NCBI GenBank assembly: GCA_046546235.1
Contig: JBKGYG010000003.1
Location: forward strand, 1 to 48,236
Reading direction: 5' to 3'
DNA: 48,236 nt
Origin: JBKGYG01 sp046546235
GTDB lineage: Bacteria; Bacillota; Clostridia; Lachnospirales; DSM-24629
Each line of letters begins with the position of its first letter. Positions within the stretch are counted from its first letter, which is position 1. This document shows, one piece after another, positions 1-8,858 of this stretch. The position numbers were made by a program, and so were the translations under genes. The notes under the pieces were generated by a model that ran no database searches, was not told the DNA's origin, and saw only the letters and a program-made list of their open reading frames with translations.

Positions 1-231
1 TACTTGCCTTACTCCTAAAGGACCGGTCTGCGTAAAATTGACAATATAACTTTTTCTTTAATGTGTAGATTTAAATTAATAAAAAATAGAGGTTAGGATG
101 AAAAAGTTATATTATAAATTTTACTTGCCTTACTCCTAAAGGACCGGTCTGCGTAAAATTGACAATATAACTTTTTATTAATGTGTAGATTTAAATTATT
201 AAAAAAGTGGTTAGGATGAAAAAGTTATATT
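1..231. repeat. Two tandem copies of a ~121-nt hairpin-forming repeat
   Basis: Copy A starts at 1 and copy B at 122. The first 55 nt are identical, and the rest differs by a few substitutions and small indels. Each copy has a 13-bp inverted repeat, AATATAACTTTTT pairing with AAAAAGTTATATT: arms 43-55 with 101-113, and 164-176 with 219-231. The indels fall in the ~45-nt loop, so the arms are conserved. A GACCGGTC palindrome lies just before each hairpin. No T-tract follows, so this is not a typical intrinsic terminator. Further copies may lie upstream, because the window begins at a repeat boundary. The function is unknown: an intergenic repeat family, a small mobile palindrome or a structured RNA are all possible. 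Confidence 0.85.
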
Positions 232-286
232 TTTATTTACGTGGATGAATGTAGAGCTTTTTAATTGTTGTATGATGTTTTGTGTC

Positions 287-315
287 TTGACAAAAAAATT
301 AGTTTAATATATTCT
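287..315 (+). promoter_or_regulatory. Candidate sigma-A promoter for comM
   Basis: A perfect -35 TTGACA (287-292) is followed by a 17-nt spacer and TATTCT (310-315), about 50 nt upstream of the comM ATG. The gap 232-365 shows no gene or other structure. The call rests on the hexamers alone. Confidence 0.55.
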
Positions 316-365
316 AATATAGATGAATTATCAGAATATACAACAAAACAGAAGGGGAGTTGTAA

Positions 366-1907
366 ATGTTTTGTAAAGTAGTGAGTGCTTCGTTATATGG
401 TATTAATGGGTTGATTGTTAATGTAGAAGTAGATGTAAGTGATGGTTTGCCGGGTTTTGATTTAGTTGGGTTACCAGATTCGGCAGTAAAGGAGTCAAAA
501 GAAAGAGTTAGAACCGCAATTAAAAATTCTGGTTTTAGTTTTCCTGTTAAGAGAATAACAGTTAATTTATCACCTGCTGATATAAGAAAGGAAGGACCTG
601 CTTTTGATTTGCCAATTGCAGTAGGAATATTAGCTTGTTTAGGTATAGTTAAAGAGTCTTCATTAAAGGATATTCTTATTGTTGGGGAGCTTAGTTTAGA
701 TGGCAAAATTAATAGAGTTAATGGTATCTTGCCTATAGTTTATTCTGCATATAAAGAAGGTTATAAAAAATGTATAGTTCCTAAAGATAATGTTTTAGAA
801 GCAGCGGTTGTAAAAGGAATAGATATAATAGGAGCTTCTAATCTTGAAGAAGTTTCAAGATATATAAAAGGTGATTTAGATATAGAACCTACTAATATTG
901 AGATAGATAAAACGTTTAGTGTAAACAAAGAAGAAAATATAAATGATTTTAGTGATATTAAAGGCCAACAGAATGTAAGACGAGCTTTAGAGGTTGCAGC
1001 GGCTGGTATGCATAACATTCTTATGATTGGACCTCCAGGAGCAGGTAAAACTATGATGGCCAAGAGGATACCAAGTATATTGCCTGATTTGTCTTTTGAA
1101 GAAAGTATAGAAATAACAAAAATATATAGTGTTGCAGGTTTATTAAAAAAAGATGAGTCTTTAATTATTGAGAGACCTTTTAGATCACCTCATCATACGG
1201 TTTCCAATTCAGCTCTTACTGGTGGGGGAAGAATACCTAGACCAGGTGAAATAAGTTTAGCTCATAGGGGAGTATTATTTTTAGATGAATTACCTGAGTT
1301 TCAAAAGAATGTATTAGAAGTTATGAGACAACCTCTTGAAGATGGACAAGTAACAATATCAAGAGTGAATGCCTCCCTTACATATCCGTCTAATTTTATG
1401 CTTGTCGCATCTATGAATCCTTGTCCTTGTGGATATTATCCTAATACAGAAAAATGTCAGTGCACACCACCCCAAATACAACGATATTTACATAAAATAA
1501 GTGGACCATTATTAGATAGAATTGATATACATATAGAAGCAACAAGTGTTAATTACGATGAGCTTCATGAAAATACTAAAAATGAAAGTTCAAAAAAAAT
1601 AAAAACAAGAGTGAAAAAAGCTCAAGAAATACAAAAAGAACGCTATAACAAAATTAATAGTGAAGAGTCTTATTTTAACGCAAGCTTGACGCCAAGTAAT
1701 ATTGAAAAATTCTGCAGGTTAGGCAAGGAAGAAAAATCAATTGTAAAACAAGCTTTTCAATCATTAAATCTTAGTGCTAGAGCCTATCACAGAATACTAA
1801 AAGTTGCAAGAACTATAGCTGACTTAGATGAAAGCGAAAGTATTAAAATAAATCATTTAAGTGAAGCTATTCAATATAGAACATTAGATAGAAAATATTG
1901 GGATTAA
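366..1907 (+). CDS. comM: ComM/YifB-family Mg-chelatase-like AAA+ ATPase
   Basis: This 513-residue protein has the full family layout: an N-terminal Lon-protease-S16-like (ChlI) domain over roughly residues 1-170, then an AAA+ module. The Walker A motif GPPGAGKTMMAKR lies near residue 220 and the Walker B region LFLDELPEF near 300. A Cys cluster, NPCPCGYY followed by CQC, and a C-terminal helical domain follow. In proteobacteria ComM is a hexameric helicase that drives branch migration during natural transformation. In Firmicutes the role is less studied, but the proximity of dprA, another transformation and recombination gene, fits a DNA-uptake or recombination function. AAGGGGAG at 352-359 supports the ATG at 366. 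No terminator was seen after the stop, but alr has its own promoter candidate. Confidence 0.93.
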   Translation: MFCKVVSASLYGINGLIVNVEVDVSDGLPGFDLVGLPDSAVKESKERVRTAIKNSGFSFPVKRITVNLSPADIRKEGPAFDLPIAVGILACLGIVKESSLKDILIVGELSLDGKINRVNGILPIVYSAYKEGYKKCIVPKDNVLEAAVVKGIDIIGASNLEEVSRYIKGDLDIEPTNIEIDKTFSVNKEENINDFSDIKGQQNVRRALEVAAAGMHNILMIGPPGAGKTMMAKRIPSILPDLSFEESIEITKIYSVAGLLKKDESLIIERPFRSPHHTVSNSALTGGGRIPRPGEISLAHRGVLFLDELPEFQKNVLEVMRQPLEDGQVTISRVNASLTYPSNFMLVASMNPCPCGYYPNTEKCQCTPPQIQRYLHKISGPLLDRIDIHIEATSVNYDELHENTKNESSKKIKTRVKKAQEIQKERYNKINSEESYFNASLTPSNIEKFCRLGKEEKSIVKQAFQSLNLSARAYHRILKVARTIADLDESESIKINHLSEAIQYRTLDRKYWD

Positions 1908-1973
1908 TCTAAGTTAGTTAATGTTATGATATATAATTTAAAGTAATAATTCGTAAATTGATTTCTTATTTAC

Positions 1974-2001
1974 TTGATATTATTTCCTAAACTGATATAA
2001 T
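1974..2001 (+). promoter_or_regulatory. Candidate sigma-A promoter for alr-femX
   Basis: TTGATA (1974-1979), a 16-nt spacer and a perfect TATAAT (1996-2001) lie 38 nt upstream of the alr start. This would start a unit that includes femX, and possibly dprA and topA, separately from comM. Confidence 0.5.
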
Positions 2002-2039
2002 GAATAATTAGTTATTATAAAATAAGGAGAGATAATCAG

Positions 2040-3134
2040 GTGTCTCATATATATATGCAAATAAATACTAATACTCTTAATGAAAATTTACTTAAAATAA
2101 AAGGTGTGGTTCAAGAAGAAGTTAAAATAATGGCTGTAGTTAAAAGTGATGCTTATGGACATGGTAGCATCCCAATTGCAAATAGTTTAATTGATGATGT
2201 AGATTATTTTGGAGTTGGTTTTTTAAGTGAAGCAATTGAATTACGGGAGGCTGGAATAGAAACACCTATATTAGTTATGGGCCCAACATATGATTTTGAA
2301 TCAATTGTAGAATATAATATAACTTTGACTATTATATCTATAGAACAATATAAACAAATGCTTGATTGGACTAAAGAGCAAAAAAAAGTTATATCTTTTC
2401 ATTTAAAAGTCGATACAGGTATGCATCGATTTGGAATTAATTTAGATGAATTGGAAGAGTTTATGATTTTATATGATTCAACTTTTACAAAAATGGAAGG
2501 GATATATTCACATTTTGCTACTACTTATAAAACTAATAAAAAAGCTGTTATGAAGCAAAAGAATCTATTTGATAAATTCGTTAGATATTTTAAAGAGAAT
2601 AATATGGAGTTAATTTATCACATAGCTAATAGTGAAAATGCAATTGATTTTGAGGAAGCAAGATATGATATGGTACGTATTGGAAATGGGTTATATGGAT
2701 CAAGTAATAGTAAAAAAAGAATAGGTCTTAAAAAGATTGCTAAACTAAAGGTAAAGGTTGTTTCATTAAAGGAAGTAAAAAAAGGCGAACGTATAGGGTA
2801 TGGCCTTAATTATAAAGCGAAAAAAGATATAACAATAGCTGTTATACCTTTTGGCTTTTATGATGGCTGTGGATTGGTTAAAAAACCTTTAGGCGTAAAT
2901 TTTACTTCTGTTATTAAATATTATATGAAAGAAATATTTAGATTTTTATTTAGAAACAGGACAATTTTTTACTATAATGAGATAGAGTTACCATTTATTG
3001 GTAAGCCAACTATGCAGTACACTTTAGTTAAAGTAAAGAATAATGAGATTAATATTGGTGATGAAATAGAAGTAAGGGTATCGCCAATATTTATAAATAA
3101 ATCTATACCAAGGATATATAATGGAGGTCTTTAA
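2040..3134 (+). CDS. alr: Alanine racemase-family PLP enzyme (divergent C-terminus)
   Basis: This 364-residue fold-type III PLP enzyme would act in the cytoplasm to supply a D-amino acid for peptidoglycan. The PLP lysine is K35 in AVVKSDAYGHG. DTGMHRFG supplies the conserved arginine, MVRIGNGLYG is present, and the second catalytic base is Y254 in IGYGLNY. The C-terminal segment is unusual: the usual GR(I/V)CMDQ signature is replaced by GKPTMQY, which loses the Asp and the Arg. Catalysis looks possible, but the substrate could differ from alanine. The start is GTG, supported by AAGGAGA at 2024-2030; a later ATG at 2055 has no ribosome site. It is followed after 3 nt by a FemA/FemB-type transferase, which suggests a joint cell-wall role. 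A second, canonical Alr elsewhere in the genome would not be surprising. Confidence 0.82.
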   Translation: MSHIYMQINTNTLNENLLKIKGVVQEEVKIMAVVKSDAYGHGSIPIANSLIDDVDYFGVGFLSEAIELREAGIETPILVMGPTYDFESIVEYNITLTIISIEQYKQMLDWTKEQKKVISFHLKVDTGMHRFGINLDELEEFMILYDSTFTKMEGIYSHFATTYKTNKKAVMKQKNLFDKFVRYFKENNMELIYHIANSENAIDFEEARYDMVRIGNGLYGSSNSKKRIGLKKIAKLKVKVVSLKEVKKGERIGYGLNYKAKKDITIAVIPFGFYDGCGLVKKPLGVNFTSVIKYYMKEIFRFLFRNRTIFYYNEIELPFIGKPTMQYTLVKVKNNEINIGDEIEVRVSPIFINKSIPRIYNGGL

Positions 3135-3137
3135 TGG

Positions 3138-4367
3138 ATGAGATTTGTTACTAATATTGAAGAACAAAAGTTTAATGCTTTTGTTGAAAGACATGAAAAT
3201 GGACATGCTTTACAAACTGCTGAGTGGGGAAAATTTAAAAGTATTTATGAATGGTCTATGGAATTATTAGGGATGGAAGATGAACAAGGTGAAATAGTTG
3301 CTGCTGCTATGATATTAAGAAGAAATATTCCTATTATTAGACGTTCTATTCTATATGCTCCTAGAGGTTATATAATGGATTATGACAATAATGAATTAGT
3401 TGAGAAATTTACTAAATCATTAAAAGACTATGCCAAAAAAACAAAAGCAATATTCTTAAAAATAGATCCTTGTATTAAGTATCGAGAGCATAATATGGAA
3501 GGTGAAATAATAGAAGGTGGTTTTAATAATAGTTGGATAATTGAAAGCTTAGAATCTTTAGGCTATATCCATCGAGGGGTTGATAGTTTAGGTTTTGAAG
3601 AAGTTCAACCAAGATTTGTGTTTACAATAAATATTGATAAAGATAAAAAAGAACTCTTAGATAGTTTTCATCATAAAACCAGATATAATATAAGATTAGC
3701 AAAAAGAAAAGGTATAGAAATATATGAAGGCAAAAAGGAAGATTTAGTTGAATTTTCTAGAATAATGGAAATAACAGGTGATAGGGATGGGTTTAGAACA
3801 AGACCATTAAGTTATTTTCAAAATATGTATAATGTATTAGAACCATCTGGTAAAATGAAGCTTTTTATGGCAAAATATAATGTAAAAAAAGCTTATGAAA
3901 ATACAGAAAAGGATTTAAATAAAGAAAAAAAATCTAAAAAACCAGATCAGAATAGAATTACAAAACTTGAAAAACAAAAAGTTGAGCTTACCCAACTTGT
4001 AAATGAACATCCAGAAGGAATAAATGTTTCAGGGACTATATTATTGTTAACAGCTAAAAGAGCTTGGTATCTTTATGGAGCAAGTGATAATATATATAGA
4101 AATCTTATGCCAAATTATTTGATACAGTGGGAAATGATACAATATGCAATGGAGAAAGGATGTAATATTTATGATTTTAGAGGGATTTCTGGGGACTTAA
4201 ATCCAGACAATCCTTTGTATGGATTATATCGGTTTAAAAAAGGGTTTAATGGTGATTTTGTAGAATATATTGGGGAATTTGATTTGGTAGTACGTCCTTT
4301 TTTATATCACTTATGGGAATTTTGGCTTCCTAAGATTAAGAAAATACTTAAAAAGATGAAAAGATAA
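3138..4367 (+). CDS. FemA/FemB/FemX-type peptidoglycan bridge aminoacyltransferase
   Basis: At 409 residues it has the usual Fem length. Two GNAT-like halves are visible: residues ~1-160 with LQTAEWGKFK and LYAPRGYIMDY, and ~160-400 with HHKTRYNIRLAKRKG and a C-terminal LYGLYRFKKGFNG. A Lys/Glu-rich insert at ~250-300 is the antiparallel coiled-coil arm typical of FemA and FemX. These enzymes transfer amino acids from aminoacyl-tRNA to the stem-peptide lysine of lipid II at the inner face of the membrane. The amino acid cannot be read from the sequence. GGAGGTC at 3123-3129 fits the ATG at 3138; a nearer ATG at 3134 is out of frame. It is co-transcribed with alr, which could supply the racemised amino acid (inference). 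Confidence 0.9.
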   Translation: MRFVTNIEEQKFNAFVERHENGHALQTAEWGKFKSIYEWSMELLGMEDEQGEIVAAAMILRRNIPIIRRSILYAPRGYIMDYDNNELVEKFTKSLKDYAKKTKAIFLKIDPCIKYREHNMEGEIIEGGFNNSWIIESLESLGYIHRGVDSLGFEEVQPRFVFTINIDKDKKELLDSFHHKTRYNIRLAKRKGIEIYEGKKEDLVEFSRIMEITGDRDGFRTRPLSYFQNMYNVLEPSGKMKLFMAKYNVKKAYENTEKDLNKEKKSKKPDQNRITKLEKQKVELTQLVNEHPEGINVSGTILLLTAKRAWYLYGASDNIYRNLMPNYLIQWEMIQYAMEKGCNIYDFRGISGDLNPDNPLYGLYRFKKGFNGDFVEYIGEFDLVVRPFLYHLWEFWLPKIKKILKKMKR

Positions 4368-4429
4368 TAAATGGAAAGAATTATAAAGTTCTAATATATA
4401 TAAACAAGTAAGATTAAGGGGAGAATATA

Positions 4430-5560
4430 TTGAATAAGAGGTTATATTGGTATTGGTTATGTAATATTAAAGGAATTGGATTAAAAAAGACCAAAGACTT
4501 ATTAAATGTCTTTAAAAGCCCCGAAGGGGTTTGGTTGGCAAAAGAAAAAGATTACAAGCATATTTTATCGTTGCGTCCCATAGATATAAAAAATATAGTT
4601 TGTTCTAAAAATAGAGATGAAATAAAAAAAAGTTATCAGGAATTGGTAACACGAAATATTAGATTTATTACACATGATGATTCTTGTTATCCTACTATTT
4701 TAAAAGAAATATATGACCCACCTTTTGGATTATATGTTAAAGGAAGTTTGCCAAATGCTGATTTTCCAACCATAGCTATAATTGGAGCTAGAAGATGCTC
4801 TACTTACGGTAAAGAAATGGCTATGTATTTTGCTAGAGAATTGGCGAAAAAGGGTTTTCAGATAATTAGTGGTTTAGCTAGAGGAATTGATACAGCTGCT
4901 CATATAGGAGCTTTAAAAGCAAATAAAAAAACTTTTGGGATACTAGGAAATGGATTAAATATATGTTACCCTAAAGAAAATTATAAATTATATATGGAAA
5001 TGGAACAAAATGGTGGAATTATTTCCGAATATAATATTAATATTAATCCTAGTCCAGGGAACTTTCCTTTAAGAAATAGAATAATTAGTGGTATGTGTCA
5101 AGGGATTTTTGTTGTTGAGGCAGCAAAGAAAAGTGGTTCTTTAATAACAGCAGAATTAGGTCTAGAAAATGGCAAAGATATTTTTGCTTTGCCAGGTAGA
5201 AATACAGATCCTTTAAGTGAAGGAACAAATGATTTAATAAAAATGGGAGCAAAAATGGTAACAAAAGTTGATGATATTATTGAAGAGTTTAATTATAATT
5301 CAATACCAAACTCTAATGGTGGGGATTTATGTTCAAAACAAAAAGGAACTATCAAAATTCAAAATGATAATGTATTAGAATTACTTAATAATACTGAAAG
5401 GATCGTATATGCTTGTTTAAGTCTTGAACCAAAACATATAGATGATATCGCTTGTGAATTAAATATGAAAATTCAAGATATTATGCATATATTATTTGTA
5501 TTAGAGATGAAAAGTATTATAAAACAATTACCAAACAAGCATTTTATCATTAATCTTTAG
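4430..5560 (+). CDS. dprA: DNA-processing protein DprA (Smf)
   Basis: This 376-residue protein has an N-terminal helix-hairpin-helix/SAM-like region (NIKGIGLKKTKDLL). A Rossmann fold follows from about residue 110, with IGARRCSTYG, SGLARGIDTAAH, GILGNGLNICYP and NRIISGM. A C-terminal winged-helix domain (DLA1-like) runs from about 315. DprA binds incoming single-stranded DNA and loads RecA during transformation, and it is widespread even in non-competent bacteria. The start is TTG at 4430, with AAGGGGAG at 4416-4423; no ATG fits the family N-terminus. It sits 12 nt upstream of topA, a very common Firmicutes pairing. Confidence 0.95.
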   Translation: MNKRLYWYWLCNIKGIGLKKTKDLLNVFKSPEGVWLAKEKDYKHILSLRPIDIKNIVCSKNRDEIKKSYQELVTRNIRFITHDDSCYPTILKEIYDPPFGLYVKGSLPNADFPTIAIIGARRCSTYGKEMAMYFARELAKKGFQIISGLARGIDTAAHIGALKANKKTFGILGNGLNICYPKENYKLYMEMEQNGGIISEYNININPSPGNFPLRNRIISGMCQGIFVVEAAKKSGSLITAELGLENGKDIFALPGRNTDPLSEGTNDLIKMGAKMVTKVDDIIEEFNYNSIPNSNGGDLCSKQKGTIKIQNDNVLELLNNTERIVYACLSLEPKHIDDIACELNMKIQDIMHILFVLEMKSIIKQLPNKHFIINL

Positions 5561-5572
5561 TGGAGGGTAATT

Positions 5573-7645
5573 ATGGCAAAATATTTAGTAATAGTTGAAT
5601 CTCCTGCAAAGGCTAAAACAATTAAAAAATTTTTAGGAAGCAACTATAAAGTAGAGGCTTCAAATGGCCATGTACGAGATTTACCTAAAAGTCAATTGGG
5701 TGTAGATGTTGAAAATGATTTTGAACCAAAATATATCACAATTCGTGGTAAAGGTGAATTATTAGCTAAACTAAGGAAAGAGGTTAAAAAAGCAAATAAA
5801 ATATTTCTTGCTACTGACCCTGATAGAGAAGGGGAAGCAATATCATGGCATTTATTAAATGCATTAAAGTTACAAGACAAACAAACCACTCGTATAACTT
5901 TTAACGAGATTACAAAAAATGCAGTTAAAAGCTCTATAAAACAAGCTAGAGATATTGATATGGATTTAGTTGATGCACAACAAGCAAGGAGAATACTTGA
6001 TAGAATAGTAGGTTATAAAATTAGTCCGCTTTTATGGAAAAAAATTAAAAAAGGATTAAGTGCAGGAAGAGTTCAATCAGTGACTTTAAGGTTTATATGT
6101 GAAAGAGAAGAAGAAATAAATAGTTTTATTCCAGAAGAATATTGGACTTTGGATGCGATTTTAAATGTAGAAAAGAAAAAAGATAAAATAGAAGCTAAAT
6201 TTTATGGAAAACCCAAAGAAAAGATAAAAATAAATTCAAAGGAACAATTAGATAAAATAAAAAAAGATTTAGAAGGTGCAGATTATAAGATAACTGATGT
6301 TAAAAAAGGAGAGCGTAAAAGAAAACCTTTGTTACCATTTACTACAAGTACATTGCAACAAGATGCTTCAAAAAAATTAAATTATTCTACTCAAAAAACT
6401 ATGCGTATTGCTCAACAATTGTATGAAGGTATAGAAATTGAAGATGAAGGAACTATAGGTTTAATAACTTATTTAAGAACAGATTCTACGCGTATATCAG
6501 AAGAAGCAGAATCTCAAGTAAGGAATTATATTAACGAGCAATATGGGGAAGACTATATATCAGATAAAGTTAAACAAAAAAAGAATCAAAAAAAGGTTCA
6601 AGATGCTCATGAAGCAATACGCCCAACTTATGTGCGCCTAAATCCAGACACTATTAAAAAATCTTTATCTAGAGATCAATATAGGCTTTATAAATTAATA
6701 TGGAGTCGCTTTGTTGGTAGTAGAATGAAACCAGCAAGATATATAACTACTGCGATAAAAATTGATGCAAATAATTATAGGTTTACTACAAACACCTCTA
6801 CGTTAGACTTTAAAGGATTTTTAGCTGTATATAAAGATGAAGAAGAAAAAGATAAATCTAATCAGCTATTAGATGACATCAATAAAGATACTAAACTACT
6901 CTTAGATAATTTGGATGGGAAACAACATTTTACTCAACCGCCAGCACGATATTCTGAAGCAAGTTTAGTAAAAACTTTAGAGGAGTCAGGAATAGGCAGA
7001 CCTAGTACTTATGCCCCAACTATTACTACAATTATTTCAAGAAGATATATTGTTAAAGAGAATAAGGTACTATATCCAACTGAATTAGGTGAAATAGTTA
7101 ATAATATAATGAAAGAATATTTTAATGATATTATTGATACTAGCTTCACCGCAAAGCTTGAAGAAAAATTAGATAAAGTAGAAGAAGGTAATTATAAATG
7201 GAAAGAAGTTATAAGAGAATTTTATCCTCATTTTGATTCAACAATAAAGAAGGCAGAAGATGAAATTGGAGATATAAAAATAGAGGATGAAGTAACAGAT
7301 GTAATTTGTGAAGAATGTGGTAAAAATATGGTTATTCGATATGGGAGACATGGTAAGTTTCTTGGTTGTCCTGGATTCCCAGAATGTAGATTCACTAAAC
7401 CATATTATGAAAAAATAGATGTTAAATGTCCAAAATGTGGTAGCGAAGTAGTAATTAAAAAAACAAAAAAAGGCAGAAGGTTCTTTGGATGTGAAAACAA
7501 TCCAGAATGTGATTTTATGACTTGGCAAAAACCTACAAATGAAAAATGTCCAAAATGTCAAGATGTTTTGCTAGAAAAAGGGAAGAAGTTAGTATGTAAC
7601 AATGAGAAGTGTTATTATAAAATTGATAAAATAAACAATGAATAG
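5573..7645 (+). CDS. topA: DNA topoisomerase I (type IA)
   Basis: This 690-residue enzyme relaxes negative supercoils. The N-terminal Toprim domain carries IVESPAKAKTI and ATDPDREGEA. The catalytic tyrosine is Y300 in GLITYLRTDSTR. The C-terminus holds three four-cysteine zinc ribbons between about 575 and 685 (starts CEECGK, CPKCGS, CPKCQD), the usual number for Clostridia and Bacilli. The ATG is preceded by GGAGGG at 5562-5567. It appears complete. The trmFO, xerC and hslVU genes that follow topA in Bacillus are absent here, and codY follows directly. Confidence 0.97.
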   Translation: MAKYLVIVESPAKAKTIKKFLGSNYKVEASNGHVRDLPKSQLGVDVENDFEPKYITIRGKGELLAKLRKEVKKANKIFLATDPDREGEAISWHLLNALKLQDKQTTRITFNEITKNAVKSSIKQARDIDMDLVDAQQARRILDRIVGYKISPLLWKKIKKGLSAGRVQSVTLRFICEREEEINSFIPEEYWTLDAILNVEKKKDKIEAKFYGKPKEKIKINSKEQLDKIKKDLEGADYKITDVKKGERKRKPLLPFTTSTLQQDASKKLNYSTQKTMRIAQQLYEGIEIEDEGTIGLITYLRTDSTRISEEAESQVRNYINEQYGEDYISDKVKQKKNQKKVQDAHEAIRPTYVRLNPDTIKKSLSRDQYRLYKLIWSRFVGSRMKPARYITTAIKIDANNYRFTTNTSTLDFKGFLAVYKDEEEKDKSNQLLDDINKDTKLLLDNLDGKQHFTQPPARYSEASLVKTLEESGIGRPSTYAPTITTIISRRYIVKENKVLYPTELGEIVNNIMKEYFNDIIDTSFTAKLEEKLDKVEEGNYKWKEVIREFYPHFDSTIKKAEDEIGDIKIEDEVTDVICEECGKNMVIRYGRHGKFLGCPGFPECRFTKPYYEKIDVKCPKCGSEVVIKKTKKGRRFFGCENNPECDFMTWQKPTNEKCPKCQDVLLEKGKKLVCNNEKCYYKIDKINNE

Positions 7646-7648
7646 AAT

Positions 7649-7677
7649 TTCAAAATTGCTTGTATATTTAGTATAAT
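7649..7677 (+). promoter_or_regulatory. Candidate sigma-A promoter for codY
   Basis: TTCAAA (7649-7654), a 17-nt spacer and a perfect TATAAT (7672-7677) lie in the topA-codY gap, 88 nt before codY. The -35 is weak. I saw no terminator between topA and this point, so codY may also be read from upstream. Confidence 0.4.
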
Positions 7678-7765
7678 TATGTTAGAATAATTAATGTTAT
7701 TTACTCCCCTTTTCCCTATAAAAATAAAAAAATACAAAAGCATATTGTTAGGAGGTCATTTTTAA

Positions 7766-8530
7766 ATGAGTGTACAATTATTAGACAAAACTAGAAAAAT
7801 CAACAAACTATTACAGAATGCTGATTCGGAAAGGCTTATATTCAATGATATTTGTGGAGTTGTAAGTGATGTTCTCGAATCTAATGCACTAGTAATAAGT
7901 AAAAAAGGTAAGTTGTTGGGTGTTAAGAATCGTGAGGAAGTTGGAGTTATTAGTGAACTTCTAAAAGATAGTATAGGAGATTATATTGATGAACAGTTAA
8001 ATGAACGTTTATTAAATATTTTATCAACTAAAGAGAATGTTAACTTATCAACTTTAGGCTTTACTAATGTTGATGAATATAATGGTATCATTATTCCGAT
8101 TGATATTGCTGGTGAACGTTTAGGAACATTGTTCTTATATATCAAAAACAAATCTTATGAAATTGACGATATTATCTTAAGTGAATATGGTGCGACTGTT
8201 GTTGGTTTAGAAATTATGCGTTCTGTAAACGAAGAAAATACAGAAGAAATAAGAAAATCAACTATAGTTAAATCAGCTGTTGGAACATTATCTTTTTCAG
8301 AATTAGAAGCAATATTACACATTTTTGAAGAATTGAATGGTCCAGAAGGAATACTAGTTGCTAGTAAAATAGCTGACCGTGTTGGAATTACTCGTTCAGT
8401 TATAGTTAATGCACTTAGAAAATTTGAAAGTGCAGGAGTTATAGAGTCTCGTTCTTTAGGTATGAAGGGAACATATATTAAAGTATTAAATGATGTTTTA
8501 TTAGAAGAATTAAACAAGATGAGAAGATAA
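7766..8530 (+). CDS. codY: GTP/branched-chain amino acid-sensing global repressor CodY
   Basis: At 254 residues it is close to the usual 259. An N-terminal GAF-type effector domain covers ~1-155 and a C-terminal winged helix has its recognition motif at ~198-221 (ASKIADRVGITRSVIVNAL). CodY binds isoleucine, leucine and valine, and in many species GTP, and represses stationary-phase, nutrient-uptake and often motility genes. AGGAGGT at 7751-7757 fits the ATG at 7766. It is the last gene before the fla/che operon and is followed by a strong terminator. A CodY-like site in the flgB promoter makes local control plausible. Confidence 0.97.
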   Translation: MSVQLLDKTRKINKLLQNADSERLIFNDICGVVSDVLESNALVISKKGKLLGVKNREEVGVISELLKDSIGDYIDEQLNERLLNILSTKENVNLSTLGFTNVDEYNGIIIPIDIAGERLGTLFLYIKNKSYEIDDIILSEYGATVVGLEIMRSVNEENTEEIRKSTIVKSAVGTLSFSELEAILHIFEELNGPEGILVASKIADRVGITRSVIVNALRKFESAGVIESRSLGMKGTYIKVLNDVLLEELNKMRR

Positions 8531-8546
8531 ATAATTTATATAATGA

Positions 8547-8584
8547 AAAAGAGTTGAGTGACATTGGTTGCTTAGCTCTTTTTT
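8547..8584 (+). terminator. Intrinsic terminator of codY
   Basis: A 16-bp stem (AAAAGAGTTGAGTGAC with GTTGCTTAGCTCTTTT, including four G-U pairs) closes an ATTG loop and runs into a T-tract. It separates codY from the fla/che operon. Confidence 0.85.
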
Positions 8585-8759
8585 GTTATACAGAGAAGTC
8601 CTATTCTCCATATAATTAGCACTTAAAACATGTACTAATTATACAACTTATTAGTTAAGAGTATTAGAATACTAGACCCAAATCACTCCTTCCTTATAAA
8701 TGTCCCAAAAAATAACAAGTAAAAATTACGTAACGCTAGCTGAAAAGAATAATAATAAT

Positions 8760-8788
8760 TTGTAAAAAAAATATACAATATGTATAAT
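8760..8788 (+). promoter_or_regulatory. Candidate distal sigma-A promoter for the fla/che operon
   Basis: TTGTAA (8760-8765), a 17-nt spacer and a perfect TATAAT (8783-8788). It would give a leader of more than 200 nt before flgB. It is weaker than the proximal candidate because of its -35. Confidence 0.35.
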
Positions 8789-8858
8789 TTTGCAGTTGTT
8801 TTTATGACTAATTTGTCAAAAATAATTAAATTGAGTCTAAATGCTTAGTATAATAGAC

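Noticed and set aside
1..231. CRISPR array
   Set aside because: Only two long units with near-identical content throughout; no short repeats with unique spacers and no cas genes.
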